Counted from the stretch's first letter, positions 29,171 to 40,087 are shown. The stretch: DNA of 64,000 bases from Actinomadura atramentaria DSM 43919 (GCF_000381885.1 NZ_KB907208.1:496001-560000), one strand, 5' to 3'. Notes: generated by a model not told the origin, from the letters alone. Made by a program: numbers and translations.

Positions 29171-31668
29171 GCCGGGCGGCCAAGGCCCGGTCGAGCAGGC
29201 TGGCCGTCCGGTACTTCGACGACCGGGTCCTGCTGACCGACACGGCCGCGTGGGTGTACTTCCGCCTCCCCACGGTCTCCTACGAGTTCACGACGGGCGA
29301 GGAGCGCGAAGCCCTCGCCACCAACATCACGATCGCGCTCGCGGGCATCCGGATGCAGGACGCCGAGATCCACCTGCGCATCGCCAACCGCACGTACCCG
29401 GCGGCGGACTGGGCGCTCGCGCTGGACCGCACGTCCGACGGCGGGCCGGGCTGGCGCGAGTACCTGGAGGAGTCCTACGCGCACGTGTGGGCGAAGGACT
29501 TCTGGACCAAGGAGGTCTACCTCGGCGTCCGGCTCGGGCCGCGCGGGATGGGCGCGCAGCTCGGCGGCGGCGTCCTGCCGCAGCTCCTCGGGCTCTACAA
29601 GCGCAGCGAGAACGTCCTCGGCCTGGAGGACGACGCGATCGACAAGAAGGAGATCGCGCGCTGGCGGGAGCAGGCCGAGCGGGTCGGCCGGGCGCTCGGC
29701 GGGTCGGCGCTGTACGCGCGGCACGCCACGTCCACCGAGGTCGCGTGGCTGTTCCAGCACGCGGTGACCGGGTCGCTGGCCGACCCGCCGCCGTCCGCGG
29801 TGCCGCGCCGCACCTGGGGGCGCGGCGAGATCGAGGCGCTGGTCGAGGGCGCGATCCACAACGGGCGCTCGTACCTGCGGGTCGAGCAGCCGAACTTCAG
29901 CGGGGCGGGCGGCGGGGCCATCGCGCAGTCCTACGTCGCGTACCTGTCGTTCGCGCGGTTCCCGGAGCTGATGCCGTTCCCCGACGGGGAGCCGTGGATG
30001 CACTACTGCGACGCGCTGCCGTTCCCGGTGGAGATCAGCTCGCGGATGAAGCTCGTCCCGCCCGCGAAGGCGTCCAAGGACGTCTCGCGCAAGCTCGCGC
30101 ACGCCCGCGACATGGACCAGCACATCCGGGAGGCGGGCGCGGAGGCCCCGATCGCGCTGGCCGAGCAGATCGAGGCCGCGCGGATGCTGGAGCACGGCAT
30201 CACCAAGGAGCGGCTGCCGTTCGTGTACGGGTGGCACCGGCTGATCGTCTCCGCGCCGACCGAGGACCTGCTGGCGCAGCGCGTCGATGCGGTGGTGGAG
30301 CACTACCGGGACATCGGGATCGACGTCGTCAACTCGACCGGCGACCAGTTCTCGCTGTTCTGCGAGTCGCTGCCGGGCGACCGGATCAGGCTGAACGCCT
30401 ACGTCCAGCGGCAGCACCTGCGGACGATCGCGGGCGGGATGCCCGTCGCGACCGTCGACCTCGGCGACCGGCCCGACGACGCGGGGGAGGGCTGGATCGG
30501 CCCGTACGTCGGGGAGACGCTGGGGCGGGCGCGGTCGATCGTCCACTTCGACCCGCTGGTCGCGGCCGCCCGCAACCGGCCCACCGCCGTCGCGATCACC
30601 GGGGAGCCGGGCGGCGGCAAGACGACGCTGGCGCTGCTGCTGCTGTACCAGATGGCGCTGCGCGGCGTCACGATCGCCGCGATCGACCCCAAGGGCGACG
30701 CCGAGTCGCTGGTCGAGCTGCTGGCGGCGCGGGGCCGCCGGGCGCGCGTCCTGCCGCTCGGGTCGGCCGCGCCCGGCCTGCTCGACCCGTTCTCCTTCGG
30801 CGACGACCTCGCCGCCAAGAAGACGATGGCGACCGAGACGCTGCGGCTGCTGCTGCCGCGCATGTCGGAGGAGCGCGAGTCGGCGATGATCCAGGCGGTC
30901 GGCGCGGTCGCCAACGCCGCCCGGCCGTCGCTCGGCAAGGTCGTCGACCATCTGGAGGCCGCGCCCGACCCGGCGTCCAAGAACCTCGGCGCGGTGCTGC
31001 GGTCGATGTCGGAGATGCGGCTCGCGCGGCTGTGCTTCGACCCGTCCGGCGGCGAGCGCATCGACACCGCCGGGTGGACGACCGTGTTCACCCTCGGCGG
31101 CCTCACCCTGCCGGACGTCGCGATCAACCGCGAGGACTACTCCTACGAGCAGCGGCTGTCGGTCGCGCTGATGTACCTGGTGTCGCAGTTCGCGCGGCGG
31201 CTGATGCACGGCCTCGACCGGCGGCTGCCCAAGGCGATCTTCCTGGACGAGGCGTGGGCGATCACCTCCACGCCGGAGGGCGCCAAGCTCATCCCGGAGG
31301 TCTCGCGGATGGGCCGGTCCCGCAACACCGCGCTGATCCTCGTCTCGCAGAACGCGGGCGACCTGCTGAACGAGCAGGTCACCAACTGCCTGTCGTCGGT
31401 GTTCTCCTTCCGGTCGTCCGAGCGCGTGGAGGTCGGGAACGTGATGTCGCTGCTCGGCGTCGAGTCGTCGGACGAGCACAAGGCCGTGCTGCGCAACCTC
31501 GGCAACGGCGAGTGCGTGTTCCGGGACCTCGACGGGCGGGCCGGGCGGATCGGGGTGGACCTGATCTCGCAGGACCTGCGGCGCTGGCTGGACACCAACC
31601 CGACGCGGTCCCGTCCGGGGCCGGCGGAGCTCACCACCGCGGGGGCCGACGCCGAGGAGGTCCACTGA
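29167..31668 (+). CDS. VirB4/TcpF-like secretion ATPase
   Basis: 833 aa from the GTG at 29167 (VSRAAKARSSRLAV), with GGAG 7 nt upstream and a 4-nt overlap with the preceding ORF. The N-terminal about 450 residues form the VirB4/TraC-type domain; the C-terminal part is a RecA-like motor with Walker A GEPGGGKTT (479-487, Lys485), a DPKGD strand, and Walker B AIFLDEAWAI (Asp694, Glu695) followed by GRSRNTALILVSQN. It should act as the cytoplasmic energiser of a type IV secretion-like channel. The stop overlaps the next start as TGATG. Confidence 0.92.
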   Translation: MSRAAKARSSRLAVRYFDDRVLLTDTAAWVYFRLPTVSYEFTTGEEREALATNITIALAGIRMQDAEIHLRIANRTYPAADWALALDRTSDGGPGWREYLEESYAHVWAKDFWTKEVYLGVRLGPRGMGAQLGGGVLPQLLGLYKRSENVLGLEDDAIDKKEIARWREQAERVGRALGGSALYARHATSTEVAWLFQHAVTGSLADPPPSAVPRRTWGRGEIEALVEGAIHNGRSYLRVEQPNFSGAGGGAIAQSYVAYLSFARFPELMPFPDGEPWMHYCDALPFPVEISSRMKLVPPAKASKDVSRKLAHARDMDQHIREAGAEAPIALAEQIEAARMLEHGITKERLPFVYGWHRLIVSAPTEDLLAQRVDAVVEHYRDIGIDVVNSTGDQFSLFCESLPGDRIRLNAYVQRQHLRTIAGGMPVATVDLGDRPDDAGEGWIGPYVGETLGRARSIVHFDPLVAAARNRPTAVAITGEPGGGKTTLALLLLYQMALRGVTIAAIDPKGDAESLVELLAARGRRARVLPLGSAAPGLLDPFSFGDDLAAKKTMATETLRLLLPRMSEERESAMIQAVGAVANAARPSLGKVVDHLEAAPDPASKNLGAVLRSMSEMRLARLCFDPSGGERIDTAGWTTVFTLGGLTLPDVAINREDYSYEQRLSVALMYLVSQFARRLMHGLDRRLPKAIFLDEAWAITSTPEGAKLIPEVSRMGRSRNTALILVSQNAGDLLNEQVTNCLSSVFSFRSSERVEVGNVMSLLGVESSDEHKAVLRNLGNGECVFRDLDGRAGRIGVDLISQDLRRWLDTNPTRSRPGPAELTTAGADAEEVH

Positions 31669-34133
31669 TGAACGGGTTCCGTGCCGCGCTCGTCCGCGCG
31701 GTGCCGGACGCGGGCCGCCGCGGCCCGGCGGGGCTGCAGACGGCGCCGGACCGCGGGCTGGACCCGCGGCGGATCGGGCGGCGGGCGCGGCCGCCGCGCC
31801 GCCGCGCGCGCCGGACGAGCCTCGCGGTGCTGTTCGCGATGCTCGTCGCCCTGTTCGTCGGGGGCTTCGTTCCGGCGGCGGGCGCGGGCCCGTTCGGCGG
31901 CGACCCGTGCAAGCCCGCCGACAACCCCTCGCCCGAGCAGTACGGGTCGGGCACGGACGGGCTGATCAAGCCGCCGGACTACCCGGACGCCAAGCTCCGC
32001 AAGACGGCCGCGAAGGACCTGACGTACTACGACCGCTACGGCACCGCCGGACAGAGCTGGTACGCGGTCGACATGGGCTGCTCGGACGCGATGGCGATGA
32101 TGGGCAACGCCCTCGCCAACACGACGTTCACGCTGGTCCGCGCGATCGACCGGACGACGATCAGCGTCTACCAGGCGGCGGCGTCGGAGTCGCTGCTCGG
32201 CTGGCTGAAGAGCACGGTCGACGGCGTCATCAGCAACATGGGCAAGACGTTCAACGCCCGCTACTGGTCGTGGGTCGTGATCCTCGGCGCGATGTGGCTG
32301 GCGTGGTGGGGGCTGGTCCGCAAACGGGCGAGCAAGGTCACCGAGGGCGTCGTGTGGATGGTCGCGGCGATGGTCGCGCTGATCTGGCTGATCGCGCGGC
32401 CCGCGGACTTCACGACGCTCGGCACGAAGGTGTCGGAGGCGACGAGCGCGGCGTTCAACGCCGCGTTGCCGCAGAGCGACGACAAGGGCGGCACGTGCAT
32501 CCCGGCGCCCGCCGGGCAGGCCGATCCGGGCGCGGCGGCGAAGGTCGACTCCACGACCCGCAACGCCAACGGCCTGTGGGTGGCGCTGGTCTGCAAGCCG
32601 TGGCTGATGGGCGAGTTCGGGACGACGGACCCGAACGCCGCCGTCGTCAAGGACAACGCCGACAAGCTGCTGTGGTCGCAGGCCGTCGACCTCCCGGAGA
32701 CCTACGGCGGCCAGAACGTCGACCTGGCGAAGAAGGCCGACGCCTACAAGGACGTCACCAAGAACATCAAGGACCAGCACGCCGGCGTCTACCCGCTGTT
32801 CCAGGGCAAGAACTGGACGAGCCGCCTGGCCGTCGCGTTCGGGGCGCTGTTCGCGGCGCTGGTCGCGGGCCTGCTGATCCTGGTCATCGCCATCGCGCTG
32901 ATCGTCGTGAAGATCTCGTTCCTGCTGCTGCTGGTGGCGGGGCCGATCTTCCTCGGGATCGGCATCCATCCGGGCATCGGACGGGTCATCGCGATGCGCT
33001 GGCTGGAGCTGCTGCTGTCGATGCTGCTGAAACAGGCGGCGCTGATCGGCGTGCTGGCGCTGCTGCTGTGGGCGTACGGGCTGATCCTCGGCGAGACGCT
33101 GCCGTGGGGCCTGCAGATCCTGCTCATCGCGCTGGTGACGTTCGCGGCGTTCGTGTACCGCAAGCCGTTCCAGCACCTGTTCTCGGCGGTGGGCTACTCG
33201 GCGGCGGGGTCGCGCGAGAAGGGCGAGGCCCATCTCGAGAAGTCGATCATGGAGGCGCGCAAGAGCACGGCGGGCGTCGCGACGGCCGTGGTGCCGGGCG
33301 CGGCCGGGTACCGGCTCGGGCGCGCGGCCAAGCGCGACGCCGCCGACGCGGGCGACGGGACGCTGGACCGGCGCACCGGTGTGACGGCGAACGGCGCGGG
33401 CGACCCGCAGTCGCCGGACGCGGCGCCCGTGCTGGCGGCGCGGCCCAAGGGCGGCGCGGCCGCGAACGGGCAGGGGCGGGCGCGGCGTGCGGCGCCGCCG
33501 CTGAACCTGCCGTCGCGCGCGACGGTGCCCGACGCGCGGGCCGGGTCCGGCGGCGGTTCCGGCGGTTCGGGCGGTACGGGCGGTGCGACGCCTCGGCCGT
33601 CCGGCGGCGGGGGCAGCGGGCTGGCCGGGATCGTGACCGGCGGACGGTCGTCCGGCAAGGGCGACGGCGGGTCCGGCGGCGGTGCGGCGCGGCCGCCCGC
33701 GCGGTCCGGCCGGGGCGGCTCGGGCGGCTCGGGCGACTCCGGCGGCGACTCCGGCGGCGGCTCCGGCGGCGGCTCCGGCGGCGGCTCGGGCGGCGGCTCC
33801 GGGTCCGGCGGTGGCGGCGGCTGGTTCTCCGGCGGCGGACGGCGCGGCGGTTCGAGCGGCGGTTCCGGCGGTGGCAGCGGCGGCGGCTCCGGTTCCGGCG
33901 GCGGCCGGAGCGGGCGCGCCCCGTCCCGAGGCGGCGGCGGCGGCAAGGGCGGCGGCAAGGACCCGGCGTCCGGCGTCCCGCGTCCGCGCGGCGGCGCGGG
34001 CGGCAACTCGGGCGGCTCCGGCGGGCAGGGCGGCAAGCCCGCGCCGCCCCCGCTGTGGGGCGCGCGGCGCGGCGGTGACGAGCCGCCACTGCCGTTCTGG
34101 CTGCGTCCGGTCGACGGCGACGACGCGCCGTGA
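31668..34133 (+). CDS. VirB6/TcpH-like polytopic membrane protein with long Gly/Ser-rich tail
   Basis: 821 aa from the ATG at 31668. A basic N-terminus and one helix (about 51-69), possibly a signal anchor, are followed by an extracellular segment with Cys and then five or six further helices grouped at about 199-245 and 385-495. This is the pattern of VirB6/TrbL channel subunits. From about residue 590 to the end the protein is disordered, dominated by GGSGGG-type runs. It would form the inner-membrane channel with the VirB4 ATPase. The start and stop overlap its neighbours (TGATG and GTGA). Confidence 0.8.
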   Translation: MNGFRAALVRAVPDAGRRGPAGLQTAPDRGLDPRRIGRRARPPRRRARRTSLAVLFAMLVALFVGGFVPAAGAGPFGGDPCKPADNPSPEQYGSGTDGLIKPPDYPDAKLRKTAAKDLTYYDRYGTAGQSWYAVDMGCSDAMAMMGNALANTTFTLVRAIDRTTISVYQAAASESLLGWLKSTVDGVISNMGKTFNARYWSWVVILGAMWLAWWGLVRKRASKVTEGVVWMVAAMVALIWLIARPADFTTLGTKVSEATSAAFNAALPQSDDKGGTCIPAPAGQADPGAAAKVDSTTRNANGLWVALVCKPWLMGEFGTTDPNAAVVKDNADKLLWSQAVDLPETYGGQNVDLAKKADAYKDVTKNIKDQHAGVYPLFQGKNWTSRLAVAFGALFAALVAGLLILVIAIALIVVKISFLLLLVAGPIFLGIGIHPGIGRVIAMRWLELLLSMLLKQAALIGVLALLLWAYGLILGETLPWGLQILLIALVTFAAFVYRKPFQHLFSAVGYSAAGSREKGEAHLEKSIMEARKSTAGVATAVVPGAAGYRLGRAAKRDAADAGDGTLDRRTGVTANGAGDPQSPDAAPVLAARPKGGAAANGQGRARRAAPPLNLPSRATVPDARAGSGGGSGGSGGTGGATPRPSGGGGSGLAGIVTGGRSSGKGDGGSGGGAARPPARSGRGGSGGSGDSGGDSGGGSGGGSGGGSGGGSGSGGGGGWFSGGGRRGGSSGGSGGGSGGGSGSGGGRSGRAPSRGGGGGKGGGKDPASGVPRPRGGAGGNSGGSGGQGGKPAPPPLWGARRGGDEPPLPFWLRPVDGDDAP

Positions 34134-34765
34134 ACCCGACCGACCGCCAGCGCAAGCTCCTGTTCGGCGGGCTGATCGCGGTGCTCGGCGGCGTCGGCGT
34201 GTACCTCACGCTGGCCCCGTCCGGGCACGGCGACCGCGCGCCGGAGGGGGCGCGGACGACGGCGTCGGCCGCGCCCGCGGGCCCGGCGTCGCCGCCGCCG
34301 GGGATCGCCGGGTCCGTCGGGTCCGGCCCGTTCGACATCTACCGGCTGCTGCCGTTCTCGCAGCGGGAGTTCGGCACGGCCGCCGACATCGCGCAGCGGT
34401 TCGTCGCCGCGTACGGCACGTACCGGTACGACGAGACCCCCGACGCGTACGGGGCGCGGCTCGCCGGGCTCGTCACCGACGACCTGCTGGGCCAGTTGCG
34501 GCGCGGCAGCGCGGCCCCCGGCCTCCAGGACGAGCGCCGCGCGCAGCGGGTCGTCGCGCAGAGCGGCGCGACCCTCGACCGCGTCCGCGACATCGAGGAC
34601 AACTCGATCATCTTCCTGGTGACGGCGAAGCAGACGATCGACCGCGACGGCAAGACCAGCCGGTCCAGCCGCCAGTACGCCGTGACCGTCACCCGGGACG
34701 GCGACTCCCTGAAGGTCTACGCCTTCGAGCCCGCCGACGCGGGCCAGAAGGGCGACACGGGATGA
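34130..34765 (+). CDS. Second bitopic, VirB8-like accessory protein
   Basis: 211 aa, GTG at 34130 overlapping the previous stop. One N-terminal transmembrane helix (about 9-29, LLFGGLIAVLGGVGVYLTLA), a Pro/Ala/Ser linker, then an extracellular domain of about 150 residues (ADIAQRFVAAYGTY.. to SLKVYAFEP) that could be a single NTF2-like fold. It resembles the TcpC-like protein at the head of the cluster in layout. The role as a periplasm-side scaffold is inferred. It overlaps the next gene as ATGA. Confidence 0.65.
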   Translation: MNPTDRQRKLLFGGLIAVLGGVGVYLTLAPSGHGDRAPEGARTTASAAPAGPASPPPGIAGSVGSGPFDIYRLLPFSQREFGTAADIAQRFVAAYGTYRYDETPDAYGARLAGLVTDDLLGQLRRGSAAPGLQDERRAQRVVAQSGATLDRVRDIEDNSIIFLVTAKQTIDRDGKTSRSSRQYAVTVTRDGDSLKVYAFEPADAGQKGDTG

Positions 34766-35820
34766 ACCGGCGGCGGCTCGCGGCGACGGCCGCGCTCGGC
34801 GCCGTGGCCGTCCTGTTCGCGGCGCTGCTGGTCGTGCCGACGCTGTTCGGCGCGTCCCAGTTCCTGTTCGGCGGCAGCGGCGCGGGCGGCGGCGGCTGCA
34901 CCGACACCTCGGCGGCGGGCGCGCAGCCCGCCGCCGCGACCGACGCCCGCGCGATCCCCGCCGCCTACCTGGAGCTCTACAAGGCGGCGGGCAAGGAGTA
35001 CGGCATCCCCTGGAACGTCCTGGCGGGCATCGGGAAGGTCGAGACCGACCACGGCATGTCGCGGGAGCCGGGCGTGACGTCGGGGGAGAACTACGCGGGG
35101 GCGGGCGGCCCGATGCAGTTCCTCAAGCCGACGTTCGACTCGTTCGCCGTGGACGGCGACAAGGACGGCAAGAAGGACCGCTACGACCCGGCCGACGCGA
35201 TCCCCACCGCCGCCAAGTACCTTAAGCACAACGGCGCGCCGGAGCGGATGCGCACCGCGATCTTCATGTATAACCACTCGTCCGACTACGTGGACCTCGT
35301 GCTGGACTGGGCGAAGAAGTACGCGTCCGGGAACTTCGAGGCCGTCCAGTCCGATGGGGTGAACTGCGACGACGACGATCTGCCGCCCGAGGCGTCCGCG
35401 CTCGTCCAGAAGATCCTCGCGTTCGCGCTCGCGCAGCGCGGCAAGCGGTACGTGTTCGGCGCGACGGGCCCGGACGCGTGGGACTGCTCCAGCCTGATCC
35501 AGGCCGCGTACGCGGCCGTGGGGCTGGCGCTGCCGCGCACGACGTTCGAGCAGTGGCCGTTCGGCGTGAAGGTCAAGAAGGGCGAGGAGCAGCCGGGCGA
35601 CCTGGTGTTCTTCAACTCCGGCCCAGGGACGTCGCCGAACAACCCCGGCCACGTCGGCATGGTGATCGGCAAGGGCAAGATGGTCGTGGCGAGCTGCTCG
35701 GCGTGCAATCCGGCGATCGGCGTCAAGTCGTACCGCCGCCCCGACTGGGTGGGGACGACGCGGCCGCTGGCCCGCAAGGACTTCAAGCAGAAGATCACCC
35801 AGCTCGCGGCGGGCGGCTGA
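34762..35820 (+). CDS. Bifunctional wall hydrolase (SLT transglycosylase plus NlpC/P60), TcpG-like
   Basis: 352 aa from the ATG at 34762. A signal-anchor helix (about 7-32) leads to an SLT lytic transglycosylase domain (IPWNVLAGIGKVETDHG with the catalytic Glu; YAGAGGPMQFLKPTF) and a C-terminal NlpC/P60 peptidase with Cys in DAWDCSSLIQAAY and His in GHVGMVIGKG. Such two-domain enzymes (TcpG, CwlT, Tn916 Orf14) open the peptidoglycan for Gram-positive type IV secretion machines. As the last gene of the overlapping chain, it strongly supports that identity for the operon. Confidence 0.9.
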   Translation: MNRRRLAATAALGAVAVLFAALLVVPTLFGASQFLFGGSGAGGGGCTDTSAAGAQPAAATDARAIPAAYLELYKAAGKEYGIPWNVLAGIGKVETDHGMSREPGVTSGENYAGAGGPMQFLKPTFDSFAVDGDKDGKKDRYDPADAIPTAAKYLKHNGAPERMRTAIFMYNHSSDYVDLVLDWAKKYASGNFEAVQSDGVNCDDDDLPPEASALVQKILAFALAQRGKRYVFGATGPDAWDCSSLIQAAYAAVGLALPRTTFEQWPFGVKVKKGEEQPGDLVFFNSGPGTSPNNPGHVGMVIGKGKMVVASCSACNPAIGVKSYRRPDWVGTTRPLARKDFKQKITQLAAGG

Positions 35821-35932
35821 ACGTCCGGTGCCCGGGCGCGGCTCTCCGCACGCGTTCCCTGACCGCCGGGCGCTGTTGATCTCCCCGCGCGCGGGGTACC
35901 GGCGGCACGGCGCTCCTTGAGAGGATGCAGCG

Positions 35933-36313
35933 GTGATAGTGGTGGGTGCGGCGATCATCTCCGGCGGGCGGCTGCTGGCGGCGCAGCGCGCCGAGCCGCC
36001 CGCGCTGGCGGGCGGCTGGGAGTTCCCCGGCGGCAAGGTCGATCCGGGGGAGACCGACGAGGTGGCGCTGGTCCGCGAGTGCCGCGAGGAACTGGACGTG
36101 GACGTCGTCCTGGGGCACCGGATCGGCGGCGACTGGCCGCTGGTGCTCGGCGGCGTGCTGCGCGTGTGGACGGCGCGGCTGGCGGACGGCGCGGAGCCGC
36201 GCGCGGTGGAGCACCGCGAGCTGCGCTGGCTCGCGGCGGGCGAGCTGCACGACGTCCGCTGGCTGCCGGGGGACCTGCCGGTCGTGGAGCTGGTCGCGCG
36301 CTACCTCGGCTGA
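35933..36313 (+). CDS. NUDIX hydrolase (MutT-like)
   Basis: 126 aa, GTG at 35933; GAGGAT lies 6 nt upstream. The Nudix box runs from GGKVDPGETDEVALV to RECREELDV: GX5E and REUXEE are present, while the usual late Gly is Asp. The short length and GGWEFPGGK start are typical of the 8-oxo-dGTP/CTP pyrophosphohydrolase group that sanitises nucleotide pools. It stands alone between the secretion operon and a convergent secreted-protein gene. Substrate cannot be decided. Confidence 0.9.
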   Translation: MIVVGAAIISGGRLLAAQRAEPPALAGGWEFPGGKVDPGETDEVALVRECREELDVDVVLGHRIGGDWPLVLGGVLRVWTARLADGAEPRAVEHRELRWLAAGELHDVRWLPGDLPVVELVARYLG

Positions 36314-36347
36314 CCCCCGGGCGCGCCGGGGGCCGGCCGGGCGCGGG

Positions 36348-36773
36348 TCAGCGCGGGGCGAGCCCGGCGGACAGCGTGGTGGTCAGCGCGGCGGTGAGCG
36401 CCTCGTCGGTGGTCAGCCCGCCGGGGAGCTGGCCGCCGAGCAGGCCCTCCAGCCAGCCGGGGACCTGGTCGAGGATCTTCAGCAGCTTGGTCGCGATGTC
36501 CTGGAGCTGCGCGGGGGTGAGCGCCTGGACGTCCGCGACGAGCTTGGTGAGCCCGCCCATGTAGTCCCCGCCGAGGATCTGGAGCGCGTCGGCGCCGATC
36601 GAGGGCGGGAAGGCCCCGAGCACCAGCGCGATGAGCTGGTCCTGCGTCGGCAGCGGGGCGGCGGCGACCGCGGCGGGCCGCGCGAGCGCGTCGGCGGGGG
36701 CCGCGACGGCCGCGACCGGGAGCAGCGCGGACGCTGCGGCGACCGCGACGAGCGCGGACTTGCGGAGGTTCAC
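36348..36773 (-). CDS. Small secreted protein of unknown function
   Basis: 141 aa, GTG at 36773 with AAGGAG 5 nt upstream. A classical signal peptide (MNLRKSALVAVAAASALLPV, cleavage probably at AVAAPA or shortly after) precedes a mature part of about 110 residues rich in Leu, Ala and Gly with likely amphipathic helices (GLTKLVADVQALTPAQLQDI). No Cys and no wall-binding motif. It lies downstream of the RipA-like gene on the same strand, but a strong hairpin separates them. Confidence 0.75.
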   Translation of the reverse strand: MNLRKSALVAVAAASALLPVAAVAAPADALARPAAVAAAPLPTQDQLIALVLGAFPPSIGADALQILGGDYMGGLTKLVADVQALTPAQLQDIATKLLKILDQVPGWLEGLLGGQLPGGLTTDEALTAALTTTLSAGLAPR

Positions 36774-36880
36774 CGGGACTCCTTCGGGGGAGGGACGAGC
36801 GCAGGGTCCGCCGGGGCAGCGGGGACGGCGCTCGCGTACTGCGCCGGGAGAGAGTACAGCTTGTCCGGTATTCCCGTGTT

Positions 36881-36908
36881 GTCCGGTGGCCGGATTCGGC
36901 CACCGGAC
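36881..36908 (-). terminator. Terminator of the RipA-like gene
   Basis: A perfect 12-bp stem (GTCCGGTGGCCG / CGGCCACCGGAC) with the 4-nt loop GATT lies 4 nt beyond the stop codon on the minus strand. Confidence 0.75.
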
Positions 36909-36912
36909 CCGG

Positions 36913-37902
36913 TCAGGTGATCCGGTTCGCGCCCGCGTAGTCCGACCGGTCCGACAGCCGGGAGATCTTGACGACGTCGCCCGTGGACGGCGCGTGCAGG
37001 AACATCCCGTTCCCCAGGTAGATGCCCATGTGGTGCAGGTTCGAGCCGAAGTACACCAGGTCGCCGGAGCGCAGCGACCCCCGGCTCACATGCGTCCCGA
37101 GCTGGTACAGGTCGCCGGTGTAGTGCGGCAGCCCGGGCTTGCCGACCTGCGCGTACGCCCACACGACCAGGCCCGAGCAGTCGAACGTGCTCGGTCCGGC
37201 CGCGCCCCAGACGTAGGCGCTGCCGAGCTTGGAGTACGCCTTGCGCGCCATCTTGGCGGGCAGGTCCGAGCCCTTGATCGTCGCGGAGAGCCCGGTGTGC
37301 GGGTCGCGGACGTGGATCGTGGTCAGCTTGTCGAGCTGCGCCTGCACCTGGTCGATCTTGGCCTTGGCGGCCTTGCGGGCCTGCTCGACCTGCTTGCGGG
37401 CCTGCTCGACCTGCTTGGTGCGCGCCTCGGCGTCCTGCTTGGCCTTGTTGGCCTTGTCGATCTCGGCCTGCGCGGACTGGACGACCGCCGCCTGGTTCTG
37501 CGCGAGGTAGGCGGTGTCCGACAGCCCGTCCGGCCCGCCGGAGCCGAACAGCACGTCCGGGCCGCCGCTCATGTAGTTCGCGGCGGCGAGCCGCGCGAGC
37601 TGCTCGCGCGCCGGGGCGACCTTGCGTTCCAGGTCCGCCGCCGTGCGGGTCGCCGCGGCCTCCGCCTTCTGCGCCTTGCCGAGGTCCACCCGCGTCTTGT
37701 TGAACTTCTCGGTGAGGATCTCGGCCTGGTCGTTCAGGTCGGCGAGCTGCTTCTTCAGCTCGCTCTCGGTGGGCTTGGGCGCGGCCAGCGCCGCCAGGGG
37801 GGCGGCGTTCACGACCGCGGGCCCGGTCAGCCCCAGGCCGACGAGCGCGGCCAGCGTGACGGAGGGCGCCAGAAAGCGGCGCCGCCGGTGGTCCGGTGCC
37901 AA
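36913..37902 (-). CDS. RipA-like NlpC/P60 peptidoglycan endopeptidase
   Basis: 329 aa. The TTG at 37902 is the only start compatible with the signal peptide (basic MAPDHRRRRF, then LAPSVTLAALVGLGL); GGAG lies about 11 nt upstream. A long coiled coil (about 45-195) with two hydrophobic interruptions is followed by an NlpC/P60 domain: Cys242 in STFDCSGLVVW, His near 291 in HHMGIYLGNG and HAPSTGD. This is the architecture of RipA-type enzymes that cleave the D-Glu/mDAP bond during cell separation, with the coiled coil as autoinhibitory/regulatory part. It is controlled by the c-di-AMP riboswitch upstream. Confidence 0.9.
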   Translation of the reverse strand: MAPDHRRRRFLAPSVTLAALVGLGLTGPAVVNAAPLAALAAPKPTESELKKQLADLNDQAEILTEKFNKTRVDLGKAQKAEAAATRTAADLERKVAPAREQLARLAAANYMSGGPDVLFGSGGPDGLSDTAYLAQNQAAVVQSAQAEIDKANKAKQDAEARTKQVEQARKQVEQARKAAKAKIDQVQAQLDKLTTIHVRDPHTGLSATIKGSDLPAKMARKAYSKLGSAYVWGAAGPSTFDCSGLVVWAYAQVGKPGLPHYTGDLYQLGTHVSRGSLRSGDLVYFGSNLHHMGIYLGNGMFLHAPSTGDVVKISRLSDRSDYAGANRIT

Positions 37903-37923
37903 AGCCGGTGTCTCCTCTCCTCG

Positions 37924-38079
37924 CCGCCTGCCGGGTTAGCTGACGGGTTCGGGCCGGAGAAGCCCTACGACATCGCGTCGATTCACCCCGAGGAGCCCGG
38001 TTGGTTCCCCGGCTCCCCCGCGGGGGACTCGGCGGTTCCGGACGCGGCCCCGAAGCAAGGGGCACGGTACGCCCGGTTG
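37924..38079 (-). promoter_or_regulatory. c-di-AMP riboswitch (ydaO-yuaA type)
   Basis: On the minus strand, in order: CGCCGAGTCC, GGGGAGCCGGGGAACCA, CTCGGGGTGAATCGACG, GTAGGG, CCGAACCCGTCAGCTAACC and CGGCAGGCGG. These segments and their order match the ydaO riboswitch as it occurs before cell-wall hydrolase and Rpf genes in Streptomyces. Core conservation spans 37924-38034; the 5' end is set from the likely promoter. In this family ligand binding turns off the downstream gene, here the RipA-like hydrolase, linking wall cleavage to c-di-AMP (osmotic/K+ status). Confidence 0.88.
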
Positions 38080-38085
38080 CCGAGG

Positions 38086-38115
38086 ACCATACAAAGAATG
38101 GGGAAAAATGGCCAA
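38086..38115 (-). promoter_or_regulatory. Promoter of the riboswitch leader
   Basis: On the minus strand TTGGCC (38115-38110) and TATGGT (38091-38086) are 18 nt apart, in an AT-rich stretch. The start site would be near 38079, giving a leader of about 178 nt that contains the whole riboswitch. Confidence 0.6.
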
Positions 38116-38233
38116 ACGGGGGACTCGTTGCGGGTGTGACGGACGTCCGGGAGGGGTACCGCGCGCGGCCAAGTAGACTGATAGGCGCCGCGCGTCTGCG
38201 GCGATCCCGAAACCTCACCCAAGGCGAGCCCGC

Positions 38234-40087
<1,854 letters not shown>

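Noticed and set aside
24954..29273. 1439-codon minus-strand frame opposite the TcpE-MinD gene
   Set aside because: It is low in complexity throughout, has no start signal, and mirrors the repeat-rich linker of the real gene.
33194..34228. Proline-rich minus-strand frame of 344 codons
   Set aside because: It is the complement of the Gly/Ser-rich tail of the VirB6-like protein; no independent evidence for a gene.
23425..35820. Integrative conjugative element
   Set aside because: No integrase, att repeats, relaxase, replication or coupling-protein gene is present, and flanks are housekeeping genes of the same composition.
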